A stretch of DNA of 64,000 bases. It comes from Maratus speciosus. Its lineage: Eukaryota; Arthropoda; Arachnida; Araneae; Salticidae. Below the pieces are notes generated by a model that made no database searches, was not told the DNA's origin, and saw only the letters and a program-made list of their open reading frames with translations. Every line of letters begins with the position of its first letter. The stretch's first letter is position 1. A program made the translations under genes and the position numbers. Below, piece by piece: positions 11,456 to 23,122 of this stretch. The DNA is taken from assembly GCA_963932465.1 (NCBI GenBank), contig OZ010791.1, positions 622,983,800-623,047,799 of the forward strand, in the 5' to 3' direction.

Positions 11456-12474
11456 TAAAAATCTGCACGTTCCGAACTAGGGTCTTTTTTCACTCACGGC
11501 ACTCGGGTCAGGCCGGGCTTGGTCTCCGCTCTTTTCGGGCCGGGCCAAACTTATTTTTTTCTGCACATAGCCGGGCCTGATTTCATTCCTAGTCTTCACG
11601 GCCCAAAATTTTCAGCCCTACTTTTGACCCAGCACGTATGAAAATCATTGTTACAGCGTGGCCTTGTCCATTTAAAAGTCAGTAAAATTAGGCCTGGCCT
11701 AAAATTTTTTGAAAAATATGCATGCATTTTTAAATCGCCATTATTGTAAACTTAAACATTAAAATTTATTCTTTTTAAAGAATAGTAGATATCCACAGTT
11801 ATTAAAATGCAGCTAAATTAAAATATAGTAAAACGTGTGAAAAAGAACCTGCCTATGACGGAATCCTGTTTTAAACTGAAAAACGTGCTGATCCATGCAA
11901 AATTAATATACTAATACGTTATACTAATACATATAATACATTTACACTTGTTAAGAAGGTAACTTGGCTATAACGCATTTTTTTTCTTTTCTGTGCAATT
12001 CCGTCTTAGAAGATTTTACTATATAGCATTTTTTAGATTTTTAACACTTCAGTACATAATACATGGAATATGGATTAATAATATTAATGATAACTGAAAC
12101 ATTTACATACAAGAAATAGAGATTCATTAAAAAAATAAGTATCGCAGCCTGCGACACTTCTACAAAAATGAAGATTATAAACATGAAGATAAATATTTTT
12201 GGTCAGAACTCCTTGTACGAGACAAATTTTTAACCAAATCGATGTAAAAATCAATCTTTTGTAGAAATTCACACGGATTGAGCCGAGATTTTATACTTTT
12301 TTTTCGGGCCGGGCGGGGCTCAAGCCGAAATTTTAATTTTTTTACCGACCGGGCGAGGCCAATATTTTTTTTTCTATTGGCCGGACCGAACTTTTAATTT
12401 CTGTATCGAACTGGGCCGAATTTTTTTCTATGAGTCGGGTCGGGCCTGGATATTTTGGCCCGTGCAGACCTCTA
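11456..12474 (+). mobile_element. GC-rich hAT-like element, copy 3 (best delimited)
   Basis: Left end TAAAAATCTGCACG is a decayed TAGAGGTCTGCACG; the right end in reverse reads TAGAGGTCTGCACGGGCC. Flanking 8-mers CTGCATGC (11,448-11,455) and CTGTATGC (12,475-12,482) differ at one base, consistent with a hAT 8-bp duplication. GC-rich subterminal repeats surround an AT-rich core of about 600 bp. No transposase reading frame was found. Related copies lie at 3,222, 4,183, 31,636, 34,236, 35,775 and 41,395. Confidence 0.8.
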
Positions 12475-14684
12475 CTGTATGCTGCTAGCTATCATAAAAG
12501 AGATCTTCTGTGTTGGAAAGAGCGGCTCTTTTTCCTGTGCGAATATCTTCTGCTACATCTCTCTCTACATGTATTACATTTATTTATATTTACGTTCTGT
12601 GGGATACATATCGTTATCTTCCATTCCCGATACGCCACTGAATTTTCTGAAAATCGCAAAGAAAGGATAAATCTGCAGACAGTGATTTTTTTATTTTCCA
12701 CTTATTTTTATTTATTTATTTTTTTTTTTTTTCTGGCGAGTGTGTTTACATTTTTAGAATATGCAAAACATTAATCCTGCTGCAGGAACTTATTTCATAA
12801 GGAAGAAATTTTGGAAAATGCACACACACACATAAAGATATATGCGTGTGTGTGTGAAAATTTAATTATCAATTATTATTATTAAAGTTGATTTTGCAAG
12901 TTAGTTACTGGATAAAATATAACGAGCGTAAACGTTAATTGTATAATTATATTCATGTGTGCGTGTTATAAAATTCTGAACTTCAAAACATTAATGTAAA
13001 CCACATATGAAATCATAGTATATTTCTAATACAGACAAACTTGGTTATAGCGAGAACGAACCACAGTATTTTCGCGTTATAACAGACTTATATTTCAGTC
13101 AAGTTTAAAATAAATAAGTAAAAGTTCCGCTTATTTATCAAAAGGCAGAATTATTATTGTGATTGACACAATTTTCTATTTATATATTATTGATGCCTCC
13201 TTGAGATTTATCATTATTTTTTTTTTTTTCAATTCTAAATTTATAAAATGGATAAAACTCTATAAAATTGATTTAGATATGGATAAGGAATTAAACAGAT
13301 CTTTAAAAGTTACTACTATTTTTTTTGTTGTTGTTGTTTATTTATTATTATTATATGTATTTATTTTTCTTCTTAACATTATTATTATTAATATTAATAC
13401 TACTATTATTGTTATTAGTAATAGCAGTAATATTATATTTATTTATTTTATTTCATAGCACAGTTTCTGTTATGTCTTTTTATAGTCAACAAAAGATTTC
13501 TTTTTGCTCATTAAAACCTGTACTCGTTGCATCTAAGCTCTTCAAAATCAAATTAGACTATATTATTTAAAATTAATACATTAATAGAATTAATAACTAT
13601 ACTTTTTCTCCATGTTGCAGGATTTTTGCCTCTATTTTTTTTTCTTCTGGTAGTTATTGTAAGATGCTGCCCTTTTTGCTTTTTATATCGATAGCTCATT
13701 TTTTAAAAATATGTATATGAATGACTTTTATTTAGTAAATGAACATATATCTCAACATTTTCTGTTAAAATATAAAAAATATATAAACACACATTTATTG
13801 GAAAGTAAAATTTTCACACTCGCATATGTCAACTAAAAAACAAGAAATGGTTCTTCCTGTCCGCTGTTGACCACGCTGAAAATTCTATTAAGGTTTTCTT
13901 TCACGGGAGACAACCTAGGAGATAAGAGTGCAATAGGACACCTTTCTTGAGTCCTCGAAAAAGGAGAGGCAGGGGGTGCGAAGTTTCCCCAAAAGCACAA
14001 TTCCATCACACCCACACGGATTCCACCCCCACGACTTCCCCTTAACCAGTAGGGGCGGATTTCTTACGCAAAATGCTGCTTTTTCACAAGATTTCTTTTG
14101 AATTCCAATGCAAATTACGCTTATTCTAATTTGCGCAGAATTAAAAAAAAATTATATTTAGAAAGCTTGAACTTTCATGAAATGAGATTAGTGTTTCAAA
14201 TTCTAGAGATGCTTGTTTTTCAGTCTCTATAAAGCTTTCTATGGAAAAGTACCTCAGTTTTTGTCGAACCAGAATTTCATCCTATTTTACCACTGAATGA
14301 CAAAACAAAACAAAAAAGTGCAAACTGACTTAACTCAGAAAAGGCTTAAAGTATCTTATTCAAAAAAAAAATTACGAAAATCTTTAAATGCAAATGAGAT
14401 ATAACTATAGGAGTTTTACATTGGTTTAACATTACGAAAGTCCAGAAGCTCTGTGAAGCGGAGCCTCGAGGTTAAGCACGTTTCGAACCATATATATTTT
14501 TAGGATATCAAACTAAACAAGTTCAACGTAGAAATGTGAAATTAAATAGATATACAAATTTTCTAGTTCTATACGTACTTAACCAGGATCGAATTAATCC
14601 ACTTTTTGCGGAAGAATAGTTGAAGATGGTCAGGTAACTATAGATTTATATATAACTAGGTATGCATGTACTGCATATGTTTAT
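12475..14684. other. AT-rich stretch with microsatellites
   Basis: Contains a CA run and a nearby GT run that can pair (12,821-12,858), T-rich tracts at 12,715 and 13,218, and TTA-rich simple sequence (13,320-13,445). Open frames at 12,430-12,774 and 13,159-13,570 are readings of low-complexity or element DNA. Less AT-rich sequence at 13,850-14,045 is unrecognised. A short TTATAGCGAGAACG/CGCGTTATAAC inverted pair lies at 13,033-13,085. Confidence 0.5.
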
Positions 14685-14688
14685 TTAA

Positions 14689-15084
14689 GCCTGTTCTCAA
14701 ATCCAAAGGAGCTATTTTCTGACACATTTCTGCATTTACTTTTTTCGGAAACGCGTGGAATTAGCAGGTGTTATTATTCAGAAACTATGTGATCGAATGG
14801 CGTTTTCCATTCTTCTATAAATGCAAAAGATCTTTCATATAATGCTGTCAGATTTGACGTTTTGAACCGATTTCTCTGAATCCGTCAGCGAGGAAAGGGA
14901 TAAAAACCTGTCGTCAGATGACAAAAATCGCTTATAACTCGATAAGTAATTTATTTAACAAAAAATGGAAAACCTCATTGATTCCAAATAGCTTCAGTAG
15001 TCAGGCCTGCTAGTTTTATGCCTTTATGTTTAAAAATTATTCAGAAAGTTTCGCGTTTGTTGAGCAGGGAATTTGGAAACCACC
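14689..15084. mobile_element. Palindromic TTAA-flanked MITE, copy 2 (reference copy)
   Basis: Exact TTAA on both sides (14,685-14,688 and 15,085-15,088). Starts GCCTGTTCTCAAATCC and, in reverse, starts GGTGGTTTCCAAATTCC. The halves are diverged inverted copies: GTTATTATTCAGAAACTATG and GCGTTTTCCATT on the left correspond to inverse AGTAGTCAGG and AAAATGGAAAAC on the right. Length 396 bp, no coding. Confidence 0.88.
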
Positions 15085-15320
15085 TTAAAATTGTGTTGTT
15101 AAAAGCTGAATAAAGGCAATTTTTTTTCTTCATTTACCAAGTAAATTTGTGCTGCCTTTTAGAACCAATAAATTATATTTAATAAGGGTAACAATAATAA
15201 TAAACATTGAACAGTATATAATGTTTAATTTCTTCTTTAGCTAAAGTATATAATATAGTACTATAACTAAAGCTAAGCTCAGATAAAAATATGTAAATAA
15301 GTGGTGGCTACCTTTTTTTA

Positions 15321-15817
15321 TCCGACTGCCAAGAAGGGTTATGTGTTTCGCGCGTCTCTGGGTATGTGGATTTCTTTATATCCTCGAAATATCCCAACGG
15401 CTGGATGGATTTTAATGAATGACGTCTCTTAACCGTCCGATGGTTATAGCCTAGGTTTTGTTTTTATAAATTCAAAATGGCGGTAGAGACGAAAATTGTT
15501 TTTTCGCACCCTATTGAGTGGCCTATCATTGGATAGGTCTTTCAAAATGAAGACGATGTTTCATTGGCTATTTTACAGTCAGAAGTTCCGTTTAAGTATT
15601 ACACAACCTGGAAGTTGTGTGGGTAGGATCTCTAGCTTTACTGCAACTCTAACCATCATAGACATCTATAGTCCTCAACAAAACAATGTTTATAGATTGG
15701 AACTAACAATTAAACACAACTTAAAAGTCATCAGTACAAGTAAATAAATAAAAAAAGTAAGTAATATAAAAAGTAGTTTCACATTGATGAGAAATAATTA
15801 ATTAGTTCGCAGTCGGG
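15321..15817 (+). mobile_element. CCGACTG-ended element, copy 1
   Basis: Begins TCCGACTG and ends CGCAGTCGGGC, forming a short TIR of about 8 bp. Collinear with 48,727-49,265: GAAGGGTTATGTGTTTC, GTGGATTTCTTTATA, TGGATGGATTTTAATGAATG and TCAAAATGGCGG are shared. It contains an open frame (15,496-15,747) without recognisable homology. Both copies have the same orientation. Confidence 0.8.
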
Positions 15818-16190
15818 CTTTTTGATTTTTTAAATTTAATTGATATTCCGATTCATGGACGTAATTTGGTGGAAGCATATGGTTTTTCATACAGGGTCGA
15901 AACTAGGGGGAGCAGAGGAGGTATGTGTCCCGGGCGAGAGAACAGAAGGCAAAGGGGGTGTGGAATGAAGATTTTGTGTGCCGTTGAACACAAAAATGTG
16001 TGTGTTCATATATATATATATATATATTTGTGATTTCAAATTTATTATATGTATATGTAACCATTATATAATTACAATTCATCATCTTTTTCTGTTAATA
16101 AAATATAAAATTGATAAATTGAGCATCAATACATTACACTGACATTATACAAAATAAAGCAGGATCATTATATATATATATATATATATA
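15818..16190. other. Unassigned stretch with TA microsatellites
   Basis: TA runs at 16,009-16,027 and 16,170-16,191. No gene recognised. Confidence 0.4.
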
Positions 16191-16191
16191 C

Positions 16192-17300
16192 TAGCAAACC
16201 CCGCGGCTTTGCTCGCGTAATAGTCGAAATATGCCAAGTGATATTTGCATGACTATTTTTTGTTAGAAGAACACTTATTGGAATAATTCAAAAATTACAA
16301 ATTAAGCCACAGTTTGACTAAACTTCATTATAAAAGTGCAATAGACAGAAATGATATTTTAATTAATAAGAAGAACTAAAACTAATTCCAAATAAATGAT
16401 AATTTAGAAAGTATTTTGAAATTTTTATGCTCATTTCAGTATTCATTTGAGGTTTTGAATTTTTTAGAAACCATCTAAACACATTTACATCTTAAAATTA
16501 ACCATCATGTAAAATTCGGGATAGTTGCGCTCCGCACGGTATAATTACTTTTTCCTGCATTTTCCTCCCCAAAGGTCAAGATGGGTAGATTAGGAGGAGA
16601 TTAAAGGAAGATAGTCTGAATAGGTTTGACTGTGGAGTTAGTAAAGCATCCATTTTGATGCAAAACTACATCTTTTTTGTCTCGAATTATACTCTTTATC
16701 TAAAATCTTAGAAACTTTTGAAATTTCTCTTAAATTTAAAAATCTATTTTTATCCACTAAAGATTTCACAATCTTCAAACTGCTTACCTAAAGACTTTGC
16801 CAAGAACTCTGATAAAAAATTTGCATATTTAAAAATAAAACATAAAATTCAAGTGCGCGGCCTTTGTTTTTCTCTCTTGAGTTTAATAACATTAAATGCT
16901 GCATTTAACTGATGAATATATTTTAGATAATTTTTATCGACAGAAATAACTGCCTTTTGTAATGCCTGTATTTTATACTTATATTTTGTCCTTTATAGTT
17001 CAAAGGACAAAACAACTTTCAAGCTTTTAAAAACATGACATATTATTTTTTTCATTCAAAAAATTCCTTATAATAGAAAGGAAAAAAAATTATACAAATA
17101 TAAGGAATTTCTTGAATGAAAAAATTATGAGTCATTTTTTAATAACTTGAATAATATATGGAAAACACAGGAAAAATTGATTATTGAAAATGTTATTCTT
17201 GAATTGAAACTATTAAAGGTATAATTAAAAGATGAATAAAATATTCAAGCTACTTTTTTTTCTTGAGTCCAAAGTATGGAGTAACTAGCTCAGTGTTGCC
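16192..17300. repeat. Possible old mobile element with CTAGC ends
   Basis: After a TA run, the sequence CTAGCAAACCCCGCGGCTTT is of a type that often marks repeat ends in arthropod DNA. A similar inverse word, CTAGCTCAGTGTTGCC, occurs near 17,287. Between them lies AT-rich non-coding DNA with a hairpin (17,050-17,126: TTTTTCATTCAAAAAATTCC pairs with its inverse). Boundaries and class are uncertain. Confidence 0.35.
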
Positions 17301-18017
17301 TGGATGTAAGCCAAAGAAATTTTTAGTACTTCTCGAGTTATTATAGTTCATGTATAATAAAGTAGGTTTGTTTAAATTATCTTTACAAGAGCTACATTAT
17401 TATTAACAACGTCACGACAGTTGTTGCGTATAGTACGGGACATTTAGAATGCGTACAATCTTTAAATTTTCTTTCAATAATTTTGAATATTGAAATCCGC
17501 AGAATTTATGCATTTAAGATAAGCGAAGATTTATTTCCATTTCAAGTTATTGATGATAAAAGATTAAAAATTGTTCTTTTATAAGGCTTTAAAACGTGGA
17601 ATAAAAATAAGACTTCGGCTTAGTGACATATTCTATATTTTTGATTAAATAAGAAGTGAATTGCAATCCTGATTTCTTATACAAAAATTGTCTGTCGTGA
17701 TACAAAAAAAGTACATAAGCACGCAGTTTATACGATTGGACTATATAATAAAATCATTCTTTTTTTTTTTTTTTTTTTTTTTGTGAAAACAAAGTTCATT
17801 ATTGTTTAATCGAATCAGCTGGTAATAAATAATCGTAATCTGGGAGGATTCTGGCATAAAATAATAAAAAAAAAAACTTTAAATTATTCAAAACATGATA
17901 AGAAAACATGTAAAATATTATAGATAAAAAAAAAAAAGGAAAACAATCCCTAGAACAAGAATAACAATTTCTTTAAGAACACTCTCTTGAATTTTGAACC
18001 AAATTCTCTCTCTCTGT

Positions 18018-18048
<31 letters not shown>

Positions 18049-18494
18049 GGGGGGGGGGGGGGGGACTACTGATGGGTGAAAAAAAAAAAGCCAAGCTATT
18101 GTTGCATTAACACTTCGCACACCTAGTAGCAGAGATTTTTAAAAAATGGCAAGTTACTCTCCACAAAGAAGAGCAAAAGGTTAAATAAAACTAAAATTTT
18201 GTATTGCACTATACTGTTTATTGAAAATATTAGTATAATGAAAATTTCATAAAAAGGGGTTTTAAGATTTGTTTGTTTAAACGATTAAAGAAAAAATGTG
18301 AAACTTATATATTTTTTAAGCAATAAAAGTATTTTAAATTATCATTTGGCAATAATTAGTCGTTAGCCCAGTTTAATAAAGAAATATTTATTAAAAATAT
18401 TGACTTTGATAAAGTAATTAATGTTTTATCTAAATTCGCTGAGTAATGACGGAAAAAATAATAGCTAAAGAATAAGCATTATGAATGCGGAGTA

Positions 18495-18530
<36 letters not shown>

Positions 18531-19127
18531 AAGGAAAATAATCTTGCTATTTAAATTTCACACATTTATAAAGGTAAATTGGTAACATATTTTTGCAGAT
18601 TTAGATAGCTTATTTTAAACAAAGGTGTGAAACTTACAATGAAATAAGAAAATGTGTTCCTTTTTTTACAGGGTTTAAGACTACAAAAGCTGAAAAAAAG
18701 AATTTTTTTTGTATTAATACCAGCTATTAATTATTCACTATTTGCTGGGGGGATGGGAGAGAATTAACATCAACGATTCTAATGAATAACAAATACAGTA
18801 TAATAATCTAAAAAATTTGAAATTATTTTTATACTTTATTTATTAATTTATTTTTTTATTTGGGAGAAGGGTAAGTCATTTATTTATTTAACATTTAACA
18901 CAACTTAACATTTGAAAGAAACAAGAAAAGAGAAAAATATTTTAAATGTTTTAAGTTTTGTGGGTAAGGAAAATTTTACGCGGATACTTATTGTCATTAC
19001 TAAGAAGCCAATGGTCAAAAAAGAAAAAAAATTTCATGATTTTAAACTCTGTGCAAGGCAGTGGAGGATTAGATGACATTAAAATTTTTAAAGATACCCC
19101 CTCCCACCTTAAAAAATGAAAAGTATT

Positions 19128-19158
<31 letters not shown>

Positions 19159-19500
19159 AATAAATAAAAAGTGGCTTTTATTTTAAATAGAAAACAAATA
19201 CTGCTGATGGGAATTAAAATCTCAGTTATATACTGCGTTGATTAACTTTGATGTTGAAAAATATTTATGTATAACTGAAAAACAATGATAGATGTTAAAA
19301 CTTCATAATCTTATTCATAAATATGTATCGTAAGAAATTCTTAAATTTAAAAATTGTTATTTTAGGGGTTAAAAATCATTGATATTATACATTTTGAAAC
19401 CTTCACGAAGGCTTAAAATTGAAAAAAAAAATGTAACTGCATTTTAAGAACGCACAAGCTACGTAAATATTCCACTTATTATTGTTTTATTCGCGTCTTT
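17301..19500. other. AT-rich stretch with T, ATT and TA runs
   Basis: T22-type tract near 17,761; T28 followed directly by G16 at 18,021-18,064; an ATT run at 18,497-18,530; a TA run at 19,131-19,155. No gene, RNA or element recognised. Confidence 0.5.
18021..18064 (+). repeat. T28-G16 homopolymer junction
   Basis: A T run passes directly into a G run after a CT-rich lead. Similar junctions (A then G, or T then G) occur near 4,346, 28,521, 33,539 and 34,569. Confidence 0.85.
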
Positions 19501-19729
19501 CCTCTCGCGTGCAGTCATTCTGTATTTATGCTTCCACTTAGGCAACAAAATGGATTCCTGTATGCATCAATAGCAGGCCAGTGCAAAGAAGAAAATATTT
19601 CCTTCTCATCTGAGCCCCGACAGACCGTTTGGAGGTGGGGAGAATTCTATTGTGTAGTTGACCCGTGCCACATATTGCGAAGCCGTAAAATTCCAAGCTT
19701 CTTGTCTAACAGTCTACCACATCTCTGGT

Positions 19730-20050
19730 GTTAGTGGCACCAACATAAAATGCCGAAACAGAGTTGAAATAGAATGTCTCGAAAAATGTTGAAACAGAGA
19801 CTGTCACCATTAATTTGCCAACATTAACTTTGAAATCGGTTGGTATTTCCTAATATTGTATAGAAAACGGAATTTAGATGTTTTTAAAGGCTTTCTTGTT
19901 GTTCCCACCAAGCAGATGGTAGTAACACCGGCATAAAATATAGCCTGAATAGAATCAGGGACTATCACTCTTGATTAGCAACCAATAACTTCTGTAATCG
20001 GTTTATTATTTCCTGAGATTCCATAGCAATCGTAATTTAGGACTCTTTTA
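19730..20050 (+). repeat. Two diverged tandem units near the left composite block
   Basis: GTGGCACCAACATAAAAT (19,735) and GTAGTAACACCGGCATAAAAT (19,920) begin units of about 185 bp with shared AAC..TGAAATCGGTT, TTTCCTA/G and AATTTAGG words. A third, GTGGCACTGACATGAAATATAGC, lies at about 21,339, beyond the tandem array at 20.3-21.1 kb. The open frame at 19,528-19,734 upstream has no recognised product. Confidence 0.5.
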
Positions 20051-20088
20051 GAATGCTTTTCGCTCCTTCCCTTTGCTTCACCCCTTTT

Positions 20089-20119
20089 TACTTTCTTCTA
20101 TCTTTACAAGAAGAAAGTA
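20089..20119. other. Terminal hairpin of the composite block (left)
   Basis: TACTTTCTTC, an 11-nt loop, then GAAGAAAGTA: a perfect 10-bp stem exactly where similarity to the right block ends. The inverse copy is at 46,253-46,283. Such terminal stem-loops are known from Helitron/Helentron-type and other rolling-circle-like elements; that link is inference. Confidence 0.7.
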
Positions 20120-20215
20120 TTGGATTCGTGAAAATTTTCGACTTCCGGTTTTCGATGGATTTACACGTTTTAGAATGCCCAGAACACGATTTGATGTTTT
20201 TTAGAAAATGTCTGT

Positions 20216-20282
20216 CTGTGAGTCTGTCTGTCACCCTGTCACTCTGTCACTCTGTCACTCTGTCTGTGAGTCTGTATGTGAC
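20216..20282 (+). repeat. CTGTCTGTGAGT/CTCTGTCA microsatellite
   Basis: Short tandem CTGTCACT and CTGTCTGTGAGT units between the terminal hairpin and the 148-bp array. The right block carries the inverse at about 46,121-46,165. Confidence 0.8.
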
Positions 20283-20298
20283 AAAAATTTTGTGGGCG

Positions 20299-21120
20299 CT
20301 CTATCTCAAGAACTAATGCACAGAATTTCACAAAACTTATTATTTAGTTATACCTTGATATAAACTAGACCTGATTAGTTTTTGGTGAAAATCGACCAAC
20401 AGGTGGCGCTGCTATGCGGCATTTTTCACGATTTCTGCAATAGCTATATCTCAAGAACTACTGCACGGATTTTCATAAAACTTCAGATTCAGTTAGTCCA
20501 AGATATAGTTTGGTGCTGATTACTTTTTTGTGAAAATCGCCTAACAGGTGGCGCTGCTATGCTGCATTATTCATGATTATCGCAATAGCTCTAACTCAAG
20601 AAAAAATGCACGAATTTTCCTCAAACTTCAGATTTCGTTAGTCCTTGATATAAATTAGTGCTGTTTAATTTTTGGTGTAAATCGCCCAACAGGTGGCGCT
20701 GCTGTGCTGCATTTTCACGATTTTCGCAAGAGTTGTATCTCAAGAACTATTGCACGGATTTTCATCAAACTTCAGATTTAGTTAGTCCTTGACATGAATT
20801 GACGTGTAAATTAGTGCTGTTTAATTTTTGGTGTAAATCGCTCAACAGGTGGCGCTGCTATGCTGTATTTTTTGCGATTTCCGCAATAGCTTTATCTCAA
20901 GAACTAACGCTTAGATATTCAACAAACTTCAGATTCAGGTATACCTTGATATCATTTAGTGCTGTTTATTTTTAGTGTAAATCGCTCAACAGGTGGCGCT
21001 GCTATGCTACATTTTTCAGAATTCCCGCTGTAGCTCTATCTCAAGAACTAATGCACGAATTTTCATCAAACTTCAAATTCAGATATACTTTGATATGAAT
21101 TGGTGCTAAATTCATGTAAT
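20299..21120 (+). repeat. Tandem array, six units of about 148 bp (left)
   Basis: Units begin CTATCTCAAGAACTA near 20,299, 20,446, 20,590, 20,736, 20,891 and 21,039, and most carry ACAGGTGGCGCTGCTATG about 105 bp in. Units differ by point changes. The inverted copy at 45,290-46,100 also has six, so the number was fixed before the block was duplicated. Confidence 0.9.
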
Positions 21121-21179
21121 TTCTTGTACTATTTAAATGATTTAATTGACGTGATTTATATAGAAGAAAGTTTTGTGAT

Positions 21180-22743
21180 GGCCACAACATACTAGTTAAT
21201 TTTGAATTTATTTTTGACTGTCCTTAGAGGACATTTATATTTTATAAGTAACTACCGTGCTATATTTAAAGTTTCTAGCCCCTTCAGTACCGCAGAAATC
21301 GCAATTTAGGTTTTTTGCTCCTGCAAGCCTTTAGGGGTTGTGGCACTGACATGAAATATAGCTTATGTTTGACGTTCAAGAACAATTCGCCAATAATGTT
21401 GGTAGATTTTCGACAAACCGTGTACAATCGAAAGCATCCAGTCCCTGTACCTTAACTTTTGGAGGCCAGTGTATTAAATTCAGCATAGATTTTAGAAATA
21501 TTTTGAAAACTAAGAAAAAAATAGGCATCCTTTAAGAAGAGTATACAGAAAAAAGATGTCAAAAATATGAATTTTCCGAGAAGATATTTTAGATACACAA
21601 ATGCATAAAAAGTCAATAGACTTAACATTCCGGAGGAGAATTCGGATGCTGAGTGACCAGCCCCCTTAAACATACGTAAGCATAGCAATTTCTGACTGAC
21701 AACTGGAAAGGGAAAGCATGTGCAGTATGCAGAACAGAGAAACTGAATAAATAAAATCAGTAACTTTAAAGAGGAAATGATGGAAACGAAATGAGTTAAG
21801 GGAAATAAATAATATAACAGGGTTCCCTGAGACGTTGAACATCTGGAAAGTCAGGTAATTTCAAAGTAGTCAGGAAATATTTTCTGAAAAGCCATGGAAA
21901 AATCTGGAGATAAAAAATGAAAAAGGACACGAAATTTATTAAATAGTGTCTTGAAAAAAAATCGCGAAATTCGTCAAACGAATAACGACCGCAAAAAAAT
22001 TCTGCAAAATTTGAAGAGCGATCGCAGGAAAAAAATCGCTAGTTTTTTCAAAGGCAAGCACTCAGAGAAGTACTCTTCAAAAATAGCATAAAGAAAACAG
22101 AAGGTGAAGATTTTAATTTTTCAATGGGAAATTTGAAACTGAAAAATACGGATGGTTTAAAATTAGAGAGGAGAATGTCCAGCCTGACTGATAACAAGCC
22201 ACCCCATTCTTAGAAGCCACGTTCCAGGAAAACGACTGCAGTCAGACGGGCCAAAAAAAAGGGAGGGGAGGGGGGGGGGAGGGGTTGAAACCTGTAACCT
22301 TTTGTGAAGAACAAGGGCTTTTGAAATGGGTCCCTGCAAACACAGAACGACTTGTCTCCCCGTTTCTAAGGACAATCGCAGTCAAAAAAAAAAGGAATAT
22401 AGCTTCAATTTCTTTAGTCAAACAGGGAGTTTTCCGTGTACAGTTTTAACTTTTATTTTGAAAGATTAGTGGTTCTCAAGCCACCTGTGCTCAACAGTGC
22501 TAAACTTTGACTGATTTTGAAATGTAAATGCATAAAATTGGTAGGCCTGATTATTGGAGCGATTTGGAATCAAAATGAGTTTTCCATTTTTTTTAATAAA
22601 AAATTTTCTTATCGAGTTATAAGCGATTCTGGTCACATGTCAAGCGGGTTTTTCTCTCGTTTCAGGGTATCGTATGCGGAAATTTGGTTCAAAAGAAAAG
22701 AAAGATCTTTTGCGTTACAAAAAGAAACTAGTATGTTGTGGCC
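21180..22743. other. Interval bounded by exact 18-bp inverted repeats
   Basis: GGCCACAACATACTAGTT (21,180-21,197) and its exact inverse (22,726-22,743) flank 1.5 kb that the right block lacks; the right block runs from GGCCACAAC into the minisatellite in about 8 bp. Inside are a diverged unit like those at 19.7-20.05 kb, a GGGTTCCCTGAG/CTGGAAAGTCAGG repeat scrap (about 21,826-21,900), G-rich runs (22,259-22,284) and half of a TTAA-family MITE. No coding recognised. Confidence 0.6.
22460..22715 (-). mobile_element. TTAA-family MITE, partial copy 3
   Basis: GTGGTTCTCAAGCC, TGCTCAACAGTGC, GCCTGATTATTGGAGCGATT and CTTATCGAGTTATAAGCGATT match the inverted half of the reference copy at 14,689. The other half is missing. 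Confidence 0.65.
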
Positions 22744-22749
22744 GGTAGG

Positions 22750-22886
22750 CGGAAAAAAGCGCACCGGAAAAAAGCGCACGGAAAAAGCGCACCGGAAAAA
22801 AGCGCCCCGGAAAAAAGCGCACCCGGAAAAAAGCGCCCCGGAAAAAAGCGCATCCGGAAAAAAGCGCCCCGGAAAAAAGCGCACCT
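22750..22886 (+). repeat. GC/A minisatellite, about 15-bp unit (left)
   Basis: About nine to ten repeats of GGAAAAAAGCGC(A/C)CC. The lysine/arginine-rich open frames across it are artefacts of the repeat. The inverse is at 45,075-45,195. Confidence 0.95.
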
Positions 22887-23122
22887 TTTTACAAATCACA
22901 TATTAAATAAGTCTGATAATAATACACAGGGTTAACCTCAGAATATAAACACCAGATTGAGATGACTTTTTGAAATCTGGCGTCTTGCTCCCTCGGTACG
23001 GAGAGGCTGGGGGGGGGGGGGGGGGTCTTTAAAAGGTATCTCAAAACCTGCATTGCCTCGATGATGATAAAATTTTGTAAGGTACGCAGAATTAGAATAT
23101 AAACATCAGGTACTTATATATA

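Noticed and set aside
13159..13570. Leucine/isoleucine-rich frames that look like membrane proteins
   Set aside because: They read through TTA/ATT simple repeats; composition explains the apparent hydrophobic segments.
19528..19734. Open frame of 68 codons with mixed composition
   Set aside because: No family resemblance on either strand and it runs into diverged repeats; not enough to call an exon.
22517..22935. Lysine/arginine-rich open frames (also 45,024-45,290) that resemble basic nuclear proteins
   Set aside because: They are translations of the GC/A minisatellite; every frame and both strands stay open over it and the same happens at the inverse copy.
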